Below, in pieces: positions 28,136 through 37,787 of a DNA stretch of 64,000 nucleotides (the stretch's first letter is position 1; each line of letters begins with the position of its first letter). The DNA comes from Fischerella sp. CENA71 (GTDB lineage: Bacteria > Cyanobacteriota > Cyanobacteriia > Cyanobacteriales > Nostocaceae). The DNA is taken from NCBI GenBank assembly GCA_024239075.1, contig JANBVI010000074.1, positions 153,343-217,342 on the forward strand, written 5' to 3'. The notes under the pieces were generated by a model. The model saw nothing but the letters and a program-made list of their open reading frames with translations, ran no database searches and was not told the DNA's origin. A program made the translations under genes and the position numbers.

Positions 28136-29692
28136 TTATGTCCCCGCAGCGGAAACAACAACCCGAAACCCGATGAGGCCGTCCCCACCGTCCGGATAGC
28201 CGTTGAAGTAACGACACGCAGAACGGCAATACCCCGGATTGAAGCTCCAGGAACCACCGCGCAGCATCCGTGCATAATTATGCCTATCATTAGTATTAAT
28301 ATCTATCCAAGCACTACCATCTTTTGGGGCGTACTCGTAACTGCTGTGCCAATGGTCAGCACACCATTCCCAGACTAACCCGTGCATATCAAACAAACCA
28401 AAGGTATTCGCTACTTTAAAGCTGCCTACTGATGTTGTCTGATTCCTGGACTTACCTTTAGGACTATCACCGTAGGTTACTTCAGCATTGTAATTTGCTA
28501 AATTAGATGTGATAGTTCCCCCAAAGTGAAACGGAGTTGTCGTGCCTGCTCTACAAGCGTACTCCCACTCAGCTTCACTAGGAAGTCGGTAGTGTTTTCC
28601 CGTATGTTTGGATAGTCTATCACAAAACTCCACCGCTTCATACCAAGAAATTTGTTCTACTGGTAAATTATCGCCTTTAAAGTGTGATGGGTCGGGGTCA
28701 AGTTCTCGGTTGATTTGCTCTAGAGCAGCCACAACCTGCCATTGTGCCTGGGTTATGGGATATTTACCCATAAAAAAAGATGGAACAGTCACTTCATGCT
28801 GGGGACTTTCGTTATGGTAACGTTCCGCTTCAGTTTCCGGTGAACCCATCATAAATGTACCACCTGGGATGGACACCATTTCTAAAGTGATATTATTACC
28901 AAGGTTTTCGGTGAAGTATTTTGCTTGTTTAGTCTCGCGTTTAGTTATTTTTCCTTTGGCGTTAACAGTGACAACCTCAAATGTAAAAGTTTGAGCAGGA
29001 ATAAAAGAAAAAGTCACCTCAGCAATCGTCGGCGAATTTCCTAGTTGATGACGTAGCTTGTTCAGTTGTGCTTTTGCGCCTGAGTAATCACCACGAGCTG
29101 ATTGTCCCATGCTTTGAGCTAAGGTTAATAAAGGCTCAAAGCCCGCATTTTCTAAAGGTTTTTCTAAAGTTTCCACCAAAAATGCTATTTGTGGCCAGTC
29201 ATCTTGGTGTCGCTGCTGGAGCATTTTGGCTAATTTTTCGGTAATTTGTTTAGCTGCTTGGGTTGGTTCAACATAAGATAAAGCAGTCCATTTTTGAGCT
29301 TGAATTAGATTGTGATCTCCATGATTAATTTGTAGTTCAATATAATTCAGCAAAAAATTGGATAGTTGTTTTAAACGCTCGGAAGCGAGATGACTTAACA
29401 GCACTTGTCGCACTGTAATATCTATTTCATAAAGCTCTTGACCCACCTCATAGCAAAAACCAGACAAAAGCAAATCCGTTACCGCTACCCAAGGAACTTG
29501 CAGCTTCAATTCAGTAATTAAATAATCGCGTAAACGATACAGTAAATCAGGAGTCAAAGCCAAAGGAAAAGCCGCATGACGAGCAAATTCTAGGTGTGCA
29601 GGGGTAACGTGTCTACTCTGACTCCAAGCATCGATACGTTCTTTTGCTGCTTGAATTTTCGGGTCTGGTTCTAGTGAGGTTGAGTGAATCAT
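28136..29692 (-). CDS. DGR-diversified target protein with C-terminal FGE/C-type-lectin domain
   Basis: The 518-residue protein has an alpha-helical N-terminal half (about 1-245) and a C-terminal formylglycine-generating-enzyme/sulfatase-modifying domain (about 268-516), with GGTFMMGSPETE, YPITQAQW, RLPSEAEWEYACRAG, GLFDMHGLVWEWCAD and MLRGGSWS. This domain has the C-type lectin fold used by most DGR target proteins to display variable residues. The variable segment is residues 475-516. Its ATG overlaps the stop of the vWA-like gene (ATGA). I infer a diversifiable recognition component of an AAA/vWA ternary conflict-type system. The ligand is unknown. Confidence 0.92.
   Translation of the reverse strand: MIHSTSLEPDPKIQAAKERIDAWSQSRHVTPAHLEFARHAAFPLALTPDLLYRLRDYLITELKLQVPWVAVTDLLLSGFCYEVGQELYEIDITVRQVLLSHLASERLKQLSNFLLNYIELQINHGDHNLIQAQKWTALSYVEPTQAAKQITEKLAKMLQQRHQDDWPQIAFLVETLEKPLENAGFEPLLTLAQSMGQSARGDYSGAKAQLNKLRHQLGNSPTIAEVTFSFIPAQTFTFEVVTVNAKGKITKRETKQAKYFTENLGNNITLEMVSIPGGTFMMGSPETEAERYHNESPQHEVTVPSFFMGKYPITQAQWQVVAALEQINRELDPDPSHFKGDNLPVEQISWYEAVEFCDRLSKHTGKHYRLPSEAEWEYACRAGTTTPFHFGGTITSNLANYNAEVTYGDSPKGKSRNQTTSVGSFKVANTFGLFDMHGLVWEWCADHWHSSYEYAPKDGSAWIDINTNDRHNYARMLRGGSWSFNPGYCRSACRYFNGYPDGGDGLIGFRVVVSAAGT
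28145..28270 (-). repeat. DGR variable repeat (VR)
   Basis: This 126-bp 3' end of the target gene matches the TR with 19 substitutions, all at template adenines: on the coding strand 10 A-to-G, 8 A-to-T and 1 A-to-C. The result converts the Asn-rich template into W-SFN-PGY and CR-YFNGY-PDGGDGL. The 30 bases at the 3' side of the coding strand are unchanged and would include the region where mutagenic homology begins. The stop codon follows 7 bases beyond. Confidence 0.95.
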
Positions 29693-30828
29693 CGTAATAC
29701 TCTCAGAGCATTTTCAAACCCAGATAAATCAGCAGGAAACATTTGAATTATATTGGCAATAGCTTCAGAAGTTGTATTTTGCCAATAAATTTTTGGCAGG
29801 GGATTTATCCAAACTAAAGCTTTACATCGCTGTCGTAAATTTTGCAATAATTCTTGCGTTTTATCAATTCTTTTCATCATGAAATTACCACGGGCTGCTC
29901 CCCCATCACTAAAAATTAAGATAATTGTGCGATGAGGATGAAAATCTTGAATTACCTGATTCACAGGTATTTCAGTTTCAAATTGGGGGTCACAATAAAA
30001 CATACGCCTGGGATAATTATTGAAGTAATAACAATTGTTTGTGTCTACACACCCAATTTCCCTAGCGGTTTCGACTAATAAACCTGATAAAACATGAAAA
30101 GGCTGCATAGAGCCTTTTTGATCAATTAATAAGACAAGTTTACCGGATTTGAGTAAACGAGGTCTTTGTACGGGATGAAAAAATTTCCCGTGCTTTTTAA
30201 TTTGCTCTATAGTAGCAGCCACATCTAACTCTCGCCTCAGTCCTTGTCGCGTCAGACGATGTAAACTATCCCAACCTTGCTGCATTTGTTGTTTGGTTAC
30301 AGGTAAATACTCTTTAAGTAAACCAGAAGGTTTGAAAGTAGATAATTCTTGGGCTTTTCCGATTCGTACTGCTTGAACAATTTTCTCAGCATCACCAGTA
30401 TTTGTATCTATACTTGTATCTATAGGAGGAGGAAAGAAGAAGTATTCAGGTTCATTGTCAGAATATTGAGGTGGTTTATCAGGTGGTTTATTGTTAATTG
30501 GTTCTGGAAGTAAATTATCTGGTTTTTTGAAAATAGGTTCGGGTTTCTCTTTGACTAATGTTTTTCTAGTAAAAACATCATCAAAAATATCATCAAAAAT
30601 GACTGAAAACTCCAGTCGTTGACTAGCAGATTTCACCCATAAAAGTTTACATAATTGTTTGAGACTGTCTCGACTAGGAACTCCTAAACTAAAAACTGAT
30701 GCTTCGGAACTGTCATAATCATGTAATAATACCTGTAACAATAAATTATAATCATCCACACCAATCGGAAATTTTGCCTCCCGCAATCGGATGAATAATT
30801 TATAGAGAGGTAAGTTACATTCATTCAT
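29689..30828 (-). CDS. vWA-like (SAV_2336/CoxE-type) component of an AAA-vWA system
   Basis: The 379-residue protein has an N-terminal helical domain (NLPLYKLFIRLREAKFPIG), a Pro-rich low-complexity linker (about 92-145) and a C-terminal von Willebrand A-like domain (about 225-379). The metal-site motif reads LVLLIDQKGSMQPF, so the usual D-x-S-x-S has Lys at the first Ser; metal binding may be altered. It overlaps the AAA gene by 8 bases and the target gene by 4, so the three form one translationally coupled operon. MoxR/AAA plus vWA pairs act as ATP-driven remodelling partners. Confidence 0.72.
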   Translation of the reverse strand: MNECNLPLYKLFIRLREAKFPIGVDDYNLLLQVLLHDYDSSEASVFSLGVPSRDSLKQLCKLLWVKSASQRLEFSVIFDDIFDDVFTRKTLVKEKPEPIFKKPDNLLPEPINNKPPDKPPQYSDNEPEYFFFPPPIDTSIDTNTGDAEKIVQAVRIGKAQELSTFKPSGLLKEYLPVTKQQMQQGWDSLHRLTRQGLRRELDVAATIEQIKKHGKFFHPVQRPRLLKSGKLVLLIDQKGSMQPFHVLSGLLVETAREIGCVDTNNCYYFNNYPRRMFYCDPQFETEIPVNQVIQDFHPHRTIILIFSDGGAARGNFMMKRIDKTQELLQNLRQRCKALVWINPLPKIYWQNTTSEAIANIIQMFPADLSGFENALRVLR

Positions 30829-31295
30829 GACCTAATTCCCCAGCAAACTCACAGTCATCTCGACTTTTAAACAATGTATTGGGGTAAGGTATTTGTTCTT
30901 GCAAAAGCAAAGTTTCTAAATCTTTAGCATTATTTGAATTTAATTCCAGTGCATTTAACCAATCTATAAATTCACTCGTACTAACTTTTTTCCCAAACTC
31001 CCCTTTATATTCCTCCATTTTTTGACGAACATCACAAAACCTGCTAACAGATGTCTCTATGATTTGTTTTGTCCATTTTCTTCTGTTACCAAAACGTGCT
31101 GTAACAATTTCTTGTAATTTATCTGGCTTCGGAAACTCTATATAGCAATAAATACACCGCCTCAAAAAAGCATCTGATAATTTTCTTTGACCATTACTAG
31201 TAATAAAAATAATTGGTTGATAATCTGGATTAACTCTAATTTCTTCTCCAGTTTCTTTAACAAAAAACCGTTTTTCTTCCAGTTCTAAGAGGGTG
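30821..31295 (-). pseudogene. C-terminal fragment of MoxR-like AAA ATPase, 5' end lost to an IS
   Basis: About 158 codons encode the second half of an AAA ATPase: LLELEEKRFFVKE, then IIFITSNGQRKLSDAFLRRC (sensor 1 and Arg-finger region) and YIEFPKPDKLQEIV. Walker A and B are absent. The reading frame runs on to 31318 only through IS-end sequence. The junction falls at the terminal repeat of an IS5-like remnant (caaacaccctc). The missing N-terminal half is not elsewhere in the window. Without Walker motifs it cannot hydrolyse ATP, so the ternary system may be disabled here or served by another AAA protein. Confidence 0.8.
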
Positions 31296-31432
31296 TTTGA
31301 AAAGTTTTGATGGGTCAAAATTTATGCTAATCGCCTCAGCATGATGCGAATCATGGCAAGGTAGATAAACGTCTCTGATGTTTCGGGTAATAACTCATAG
31401 TCTCTAATCTTCCAAATAAATGCGCTTACGCG
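31296..31432 (-). mobile_element. Remnant of an IS5-like insertion sequence (transposase C-terminus plus end)
   Basis: Minus-strand codons encode FIWKIRDYELLPETSE and LAMIRIMLRRLA followed by TAA (31322-31324), a typical transposase C-terminus. It is followed by an IS-end-like sequence reading gagggtgtttgaaaagtttt from the AAA side. The rest of the element is missing. It marks the breakpoint in the AAA gene. Confidence 0.7.
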
Positions 31433-31477
31433 TTAGAGCGCAATGAAATTAATACCTTAACAGGGCGAGTCCGCAGC

Positions 31478-31690
31478 ATGAAGAATACTTTAGTTTTACC
31501 TAAGTGGTTAGACTATACTACTTGGGATAGTCCGCGTTGGAAAACAGCGATCGCCCGTAAGTCCATGTCGATGCCAATGCGAATGGCACGCGAAGCCTCT
31601 GTGATTACAACAGCCACCTCCGTCTTAGATATGGGCTGTGGTCGCGGCAACGATGTCGATTTCTTGAGACAACAAAAGATCCAAAAAGGC
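31478..31690 (+). pseudogene. N-terminal fragment of a SAM-dependent methyltransferase (phosphorothioation-associated type)
   Basis: The start of this frame encodes KTAIARKSMSMPMRMA and then SVLDMGCGRGNDVDFL, the SAM-binding glycine motif. The combination resembles the putative methyltransferase that accompanies DNA phosphorothioation (dpt/dnd) islands. After about 70 codons it fuses in frame to a Tn3-type transposase fragment, so the original gene is destroyed. The reading frame is also open for some codons upstream of the ATG. No dnd/dpt genes are in the window. Confidence 0.6.
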
Positions 31691-32690
31691 TACCGCAGCC
31701 ATCAACGTCAAGTGCAAATTCTCTTGGGGTATCGCCGTGCATCACCTTTGGATCTTCTAGCCTTAGAGCAATGGCTGTTAGAGCGGGCCCTAGAACATGA
31801 TAAGCCAATGCTGCTTTTTGAAATGACTTGCCAGCATCTCCAGCACAATAAAATTGTTCGCATTGGAACCACGCGAATCGCTAAAATGGTTTCGACGGCT
31901 CGGCAGCAAGCTCAAGAATTCATTTATCAGACACTCAGTCCCTTGCTTAGTCAAGAGCTATGCAATATTTTGGATAAGTTACTTGAGGTGGACGATACCT
32001 TGAAGCGAACTCGCTTGTCCTGGTTGCAGCGAACACCTAATTTGATCTGCTGGGACTGCAATTCTCGCCCCGGATTCGCGACCTGCCAGACCAACAGCTT
32101 TATCGCACAAGCCAGATTCAGTTAGATAATTACCCAAAACTCAAAAGTTATTTCCAAGAAGTCATTAATTTTGAGCGTATCCTGACGCACTGGGATGAAA
32201 TGCTTCGATTAGCTGGCTCATTAAAAATGGGATGGGTTACTGCTTCACTTATAGTGCAAAAGCTTCAAGCTTATCCACGACAACATCCACTCACTCGCGC
32301 ACTTATTGAATATGGCAGGCTAATTAAAACTATTCACATTTTACGTTGGTATGCCTCGGAAGTAAATCGACGCAGAATCAATCGGCAACTCAATAAAGGG
32401 GAAGCTTTGCATAGCTTACGCTCTCATCTGTGCTATGCCAACTCTGGCGAAATTCGGGGACAATCTGATGAGCAACTCCGATTGGCAGGTAGGCTGCTTA
32501 AACCTCGTTACCAATGCGATCATCATTTGGAACACAGTCTACATTGAGAGAGTCATGCAGCAGCTTCAACAAGAGGGATGGATTCTTAACAACGAAGACT
32601 TAATGCACATTTGGCCAACCCGTCATGCTCATATCAATGTTTATGGGAAATATCATTTTGAGCTTGAGTATGTTGGAAAGAAACGTCCTT
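31685..32690 (+). pseudogene. Decayed Tn3-family transposase
   Basis: Three frames in succession carry Tn3 transposase segments. They are SHQRQVQILLGYR and ALEQWLLERALEHDKP (N-terminal domain); LLGLQFSPRIRDLPDQQLYR, GWVTASLIVQKLQAYPRQ and RQLNKGEALHSLRSHL (C-terminal domain); and NAIIIWNTVYIE with LMHIWPTRHAHINVYGKYHF (the end). The centre is deleted and there are at least two frameshifts (near 32045 and 32455). No terminal inverted repeats or resolvase were recognised. Confidence 0.8.
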
Positions 32691-32699
32691 TCAGAACCC

Positions 32700-32890
32700 T
32701 GTCCCAGTCTGCTTTCTAGGCTTAGCGACCAAAATTTCTCCATTGCTATACAAAGGCGTTAATCGACGCGACAACGTGGAGTGATCTGGAACTTGTAGCT
32801 CAATCCCCATGAGCATGAATAGCGACTCCAAAAACCCCTCGGCTTGCCGCCCAGGTAAATGAAACACCCCTTGGATTGTCCCCATTGTCG
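32700..32890 (-). mobile_element. Fragment of an IS5-family transposase
   Basis: Minus-strand codons encode FHLPGRQAEGFLESLFMLMG and VPDHSTLSRRL, the N-terminal signature of IS5-type transposases. The frame runs into foreign sequence at both sides. It separates the Tn3 relic from the next IS relic. Confidence 0.65.
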
Positions 32891-33894
32891 CGTAGACGCT
32901 CTTAGCGGCTTGTCGTCAGACATCGCCACATCAGAGTAATAATTTAAATCTTCTGCACGCATTAATTCTAAGTGTGTAAAAGCTCGAATTGCGCTAAAAA
33001 AATGAGTTTTTATTGCTTCAGTCGTTCTGACCATAAATTGACCAATACCACATAGTTGTTTAATAGCTCTGTGGTAACACTCAATTCCCCAATGAATAGA
33101 ATGTAGTTCCTTAAATTCTGTTCTTGAAATTGACTTTAGTGTATCTTTTTCAGGAGTATACATGATGTAATATCTGGAAGTTTCGTTTTTGAAACTTCTC
33201 TGAAATACCCTTACTTGACCAAAATTTTTCAGATACACTATTAAACCATCTTCGGGAATTTCTAAATTTTGGACTTGGGTAAAATTTTTACCATCAACCG
33301 AACACGAGCGATTTCTAGCACACCAGTTAAAAACCCTAATTGCTTGTTTTTCAGTAACTTCAGGTTTTCTTGGCTGGAATACCAAGCATCAGTAGTGACT
33401 GTTTTCGGCTTTAAACCCCACTCCAAAACTTCATTAATCATCTCTCGTAAATAGTCATTTTTTGTTTTCCCCTCCTGTTTGTTATAAATGCGATAATTTA
33501 CAGGTACAGATTTACCTGACGAATCCGTGTAGTACAAGGTGATTAACTGAATTCCTTTGACGGCACGGTGATGTCTACCTGAATGATAGTAACCAATTAA
33601 TTCTGTGATTTTTGGATCACTATGAGGCTTATCAATTACCGTATCATCTCCGCTTAAAGTACCTCCAATTAAATTGATATTTGGCTTAATTTCTTCAAAT
33701 AAGTCCTTAGGTTCGTATCGCTCACGCAGTAAAAATCTGTTGACGCTATCATGAGATATATCTTCCATTATCTCGGCCAGACGTGTGCAACCTTGATACT
33801 TTGATTCTGCCAGTAGAAACAGAGTATAAGTGTTCAAGTCACATTTAGCGGTTGATGGTTTAGTAATTGCTCTGATTGTCCGAACCCTAAACAT
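32890..33894 (-). pseudogene. Frameshifted DDE transposase (IS701/IS4-like)
   Basis: Two overlapping minus-strand frames make one transposase. The first starts at ATG 33894 and has LAESKYQGCTRLAEIMEDIS, GGTLSGDDTVIDKP and TVTTDAWYSS (two catalytic Asp). The second continues from about 33310 with CSVDGKNFTQVQ and HWGIECYHRAIKQLCG (catalytic Glu region). A single-base-type frameshift near 33300 (within LGFLTGV/ARNRSCSV) separates them. The 3' end runs into a dispersed repeat (gcgtagacgctcttagcggc). Family assignment is from memory of motif style and is approximate. Confidence 0.7.
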
Positions 33895-34255
33895 AGTCAA
33901 GTAAATTATCTGTTTTTCACGCCTCTGGTAACTGGCGAACGCTGGTTTTTTTCTGCATTTTTCTTATACACTTTTTGTCTTGCTTGTCAATGCGTAATAT
34001 CACCGCTGCGCGTCTACAATAAGTTAAGCTTTTTGGCGATTTTTGCATAAGTCCTGAATGAAGAGTTTCAGCAACTCTTGCATTGAATGAGTTAAAGTAC
34101 TCATCCGAACCGTATTGCATCTACCTAAACCTTTCAGATGATGAAATTAAGCAAATAATAATTCCTTCTTAAACTTCTAGTGAGATTTATGGAGTCAGGA
34201 AAAAGCAATGTTGCGTAAGTAACTTAAATTGACTTCTACTGATCCTGGAGGCTTA
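33895..34255. other. Intergenic region upstream of IS relic and nuclease gene
   Basis: It holds the 5' flank of the IS relic, a piece of dispersed repeat (accgctgcgcgtctac), and the promoter region of the nuclease gene. A strong GGAGG lies 8 bases before the nuclease ATG. No gene is seen. Confidence 0.4.
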
Positions 34256-37200
34256 ATGGCTAATTTGTTCTTCTCAGAATATATAGAAGGAAGCAGTAAT
34301 AATAAAGCACTAGAAATTTATAACGGTACTGGTGCTGCCATTGACTTGAGTTTAGAAGGCTACGTGATCCAAATGTATTTTAACGGTAGCACTTCTGCTG
34401 GTTTGACAATTAATCTAACTGGTACAGTCGCAGATAACGATGTCTTCGTGCTTGCTCAAAGTAGCGCCAGTGCAGTAATTCTTGGTCAAGCAGATCAAAC
34501 CAATGGCGCAGGATGGTTCAATGGTGATGATGCGATCGTCCTGCGTCAAGGTGGTGTTAATGGCGCAATCATTGATTCTATTGGTCAAATTGGTTTTGAC
34601 CCAGGTACTGAGTGGGGAAGTGGACTAACTAGTACAGCAGATAATACCCTGCGTCGCAAAAGTGGTTTGATCAATGGTGATACTAATCCCTTTGATGTTT
34701 TTGATCCAACTTTGGAATGGGATGGTTACGCTACTGATACCTTCGATAATTTAGGATTTTACACAACAAATGGTGGTGGAACACCGTCGCTAAGTTTGAG
34801 TGTTTTTCCCACTAGCTTTTCAGAAGCAGCAGGAAACAATGCGGCGATTGGTACAGTTACTCGTACGGGAAGCACAGATAACGCTCTGAGTGTGACTTTA
34901 ACTAGCAATGATATTAGTGAGGCAACTGTTCCCACAACAGTAGAAATTGCGGCTGGACAAACTTCAGCAACATTTAATATTACTGCTGTGGATGATGCGA
35001 TCGCAGATGGTTCACAAACCGTCACTCTTACCACCACTGCATCTGGATTTACCAACGGTACAACCACCGTCACCGTCACAGATAATGAAGTCACGGCTGG
35101 GAATATCCGTATCCATGATATCCAAGGTGCTAGCCACATTTCACCCCTAGTTGGTCAAACAGTTAGCAATGTTCCTGGTATTGTCACAGCAGTTGTTTCT
35201 AATGGCTTTTATTTACAAGATCCCAATCCTGACAACAATGATGCGACTTCCGAAGGGATTTTTGTCTTCACTTCTTCTGCACCCACACTCACCGTTGGCG
35301 CTTCGATTTTAGTTAGTGGTACAGTAACAGAGTTTCGTCCTGGTGGTTCTGGCGGTACTAACAATCTTTCGATCACCGAAATTAGCAACAATCCAACTAT
35401 CACTGTACTGTCAAACGGTAACTCTTTACCCACAGCGACAATTCTGGGTGACGGTGGACGAACAATTCCCACAAAGGTGATAGAAGACGATGCAACTGGT
35501 AATGTAGAAACTAGCGGCACTTTTGATCCGTCCCAAGATGGGATTGACTTCTACGAAAGTGTAGAAGGAATGCGAGTGCAGGTGAATAATCCAGTAGCAG
35601 TCGGCCCTACTAATGATTTTGGTGAAATCCCTGTACTTGCTGATAATGGTGTCAATGCTAACACCCGTACAAGTCGTGGCGGAATTGTCATTCAGCCTGG
35701 AGATTTTAACCCAGAACGCATTATTATTGATGATGTCATCATTACTAATGAACCAAAAGTAAATGTGGGCGATCGCTTTAATGGTTCAGTTACGGGTGTA
35801 ATCGATTACAGCTTTGGTAACTTTAAGCTCTTAAATACCACATCTTTACCAAGTGTAACTCCTAGTGGTCTGACTCGCGAGACAACAACAATTACAGCCA
35901 GTGAAGATAAACTAACCGTTGCCACCTTCAACGTTGAAAACCTCGATCCTGGTGATGGTAGTGACAAGTTTACTAGCTTGGCAAATGCGATTGTTAACAA
36001 TCTCAAGTCACCAGATATCATCAGTTTAGAAGAGGTGCAAGACAACAACGGCGCTACAAATGACTCTGTTGTTGATGCAAATTTAACTTACCAAACTTTA
36101 ATTAATGCGATCGCAGCTGCTGGTGGCCCTACTTACGAGTACCGTCAAATTAATCCGGTGGATGACCAAGATGGCGGTGAGCCAGGTGGTAATATTCGTG
36201 TTGGTTTTTTATATAATCCCAACCGCGTAGATTTTGTAAATCGTCCAGGTGGGACATCGACGACTAATACAACAGTCGTGAATGGCGAACTTTCAGCTAG
36301 TCCTGGTCGTCTGATTGACACCGACCTCTCAGATGGTGATGCTTTTGCTAATAGCCGTAAGCCTTTGGTGGGTGAGTTTGTCTTCAATGGCAATACAGTA
36401 TTTGTAGTAGCCAACCACTTTAATTCTAAAGGTGGCGACCAACCCTTATTCGGACGCTTCCAACCGCCAACACTCAGTTCTGAAGCACAACGCACACAAC
36501 AAGCCCAAATTGTCAATAATTTTGTAGACAGCGTTTTAGCAGCAGACCCCAACGCTAATGTTGTGGTCATGGGTGATCTCAACGACTTCCAGTTTTCCAA
36601 TCCCATTACAACCTTGAAAGGTGGTGTCCTGACTGACTTAGTTGATACTCTGCCAGTAAATGAACAGTACACTTACGTCTTTGACGGTAACTCCCAAGTA
36701 CTTGACCACATTTTGGTGAGTAACAATTTAGTCAGTGGATCTGGATTCGATGTTGTGCATATTAACTCTGAGTTTGCTGATCAAGTCAGCGACCATGATC
36801 CGGTGATGGCAAGCTTTAAACTATCTCAGGTATACAACGAAATTGTTGGTACACCAGGCAATGATAATCTCGTCGGAACAGCCGCAAGCGATCGCATTCG
36901 GGGTTTAGAAAAAAATGATACTCTCACAGGCTTAGGTGGTAACGATCTTTTAGAAGGTGATGAAGGCAACGACACCATCTATGGTGGTGATGGTAATGAT
37001 ACTATTTACGGTGGTGAAAGCAATGATCAGCTGTATGGCGAAGCTGGGAATGACACCATTTATGGTGGAGATGGCAACGATCAAATAGAGGGTGGTGACG
37101 GTAACGATATTATCTATGCTGGTCAAGGCAATGATCAAATTTCCACTGGCAATGGTAATGACATAATTTATGCTGAAGCTGGTAATAATAAAATTGACTC

Positions 37201-37474
37201 AGGTTCAGGCTTCGATAAAGTATTTAGTGGCAGTGGTCGTGATACCTTGGTGCTAACTGCTGGCGAAGGATTTGATCAGATTGAAAACTTCGTATTCACA
37301 GAAGATCGAATCGAGTTAAGTGGCTTAAATTTTGCAGACATCACAATTACCCAAGGTACTGGCGCAGATGCAAATAACACACTGATCAGTGTGACGAGTA
37401 CTGGTGATCTGTTAGCTTCTCTGATTGGAGTACAAGCAAACACGCTCACAAGTTCTGTCTTCAGCGCAAATTAA
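34256..37474 (+). CDS. Secreted ExeM/NucH-like nuclease with lamin-tail domain and RTX repeats
   Basis: ATG at 34256, with GGAGG upstream, gives 1072 residues. Domains: lamin-tail-like domain (1-150, LFFSEYIEGSSNNKALEIYN), Calx-beta-like region (about 180-280), an OB-like/NucH central part, and an endonuclease/exonuclease/phosphatase domain (about 550-865) with TVATFNVENLDPGD, ISLEEVQDNNG, VVMGDLNDFQ and VSDHDPVMASF. The C-terminus has GGxGxDxxx calcium-binding repeats (GGDGNDTIYGG type). RTX repeats and the absence of a signal peptide point to type I secretion. It probably degrades extracellular DNA. No T1SS genes are nearby. Confidence 0.88.
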   Translation: MANLFFSEYIEGSSNNKALEIYNGTGAAIDLSLEGYVIQMYFNGSTSAGLTINLTGTVADNDVFVLAQSSASAVILGQADQTNGAGWFNGDDAIVLRQGGVNGAIIDSIGQIGFDPGTEWGSGLTSTADNTLRRKSGLINGDTNPFDVFDPTLEWDGYATDTFDNLGFYTTNGGGTPSLSLSVFPTSFSEAAGNNAAIGTVTRTGSTDNALSVTLTSNDISEATVPTTVEIAAGQTSATFNITAVDDAIADGSQTVTLTTTASGFTNGTTTVTVTDNEVTAGNIRIHDIQGASHISPLVGQTVSNVPGIVTAVVSNGFYLQDPNPDNNDATSEGIFVFTSSAPTLTVGASILVSGTVTEFRPGGSGGTNNLSITEISNNPTITVLSNGNSLPTATILGDGGRTIPTKVIEDDATGNVETSGTFDPSQDGIDFYESVEGMRVQVNNPVAVGPTNDFGEIPVLADNGVNANTRTSRGGIVIQPGDFNPERIIIDDVIITNEPKVNVGDRFNGSVTGVIDYSFGNFKLLNTTSLPSVTPSGLTRETTTITASEDKLTVATFNVENLDPGDGSDKFTSLANAIVNNLKSPDIISLEEVQDNNGATNDSVVDANLTYQTLINAIAAAGGPTYEYRQINPVDDQDGGEPGGNIRVGFLYNPNRVDFVNRPGGTSTTNTTVVNGELSASPGRLIDTDLSDGDAFANSRKPLVGEFVFNGNTVFVVANHFNSKGGDQPLFGRFQPPTLSSEAQRTQQAQIVNNFVDSVLAADPNANVVVMGDLNDFQFSNPITTLKGGVLTDLVDTLPVNEQYTYVFDGNSQVLDHILVSNNLVSGSGFDVVHINSEFADQVSDHDPVMASFKLSQVYNEIVGTPGNDNLVGTAASDRIRGLEKNDTLTGLGGNDLLEGDEGNDTIYGGDGNDTIYGGESNDQLYGEAGNDTIYGGDGNDQIEGGDGNDIIYAGQGNDQISTGNGNDIIYAEAGNNKIDSGSGFDKVFSGSGRDTLVLTAGEGFDQIENFVFTEDRIELSGLNFADITITQGTGADANNTLISVTSTGDLLASLIGVQANTLTSSVFSAN

Positions 37475-37530
37475 GTAAGTAGGGGAGGCAAAAAGCGGCG
37501 TGGAGGTTCCTCCCGCTTTATCCGCCCTTC

Positions 37531-37596
37531 GGGCAAGGCAGAGGGCAGGAGGCAGAAGGAAAGAAAAGTTTTAAGGTATGCCTTTTTGCCTTGCCC
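37531..37596. repeat. Imperfect palindromic repeat (gggcaaggca type)
   Basis: Ends gggcaaggca and tgccttgccc are inverted copies around G/A-rich text (gagggcaggaggcagaagg). A related element lies at 58355-58442. It may also help terminate the nuclease transcript. Confidence 0.6.
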
Positions 37597-37639
37597 ACTT
37601 GGGTTGAATGGCACTAAGAAAAGCGGAAAGGCTTATCAA

Positions 37640-37785
37640 TTAAGCAGTTTGTAATTGTTGGCGTAATTTGTGCCGGGGTTTAGTCATAAAGGGGTAAGCT
37701 TTGGGTCGGCGTTTAGTCTGAACTTCCCCAATTGACAAAAGGCGTATGCTGTGAATAATAAAGCTTTTGAAGATTTCCGTTCTCG
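37640..37785 (-). pseudogene. C-terminal remnant of an IS4-like transposase
   Basis: Minus-strand codons ending in TAA (37640-37642) encode LLSIGEVQTKRRPKAYPFM then TKPRHKLRQQL, a typical IS4-group C-terminus. The remnant abuts the 3' end of the IS1634 transposase gene, suggesting that element inserted beside or into it. Confidence 0.6.
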
Positions 37786-37787
37786 GT

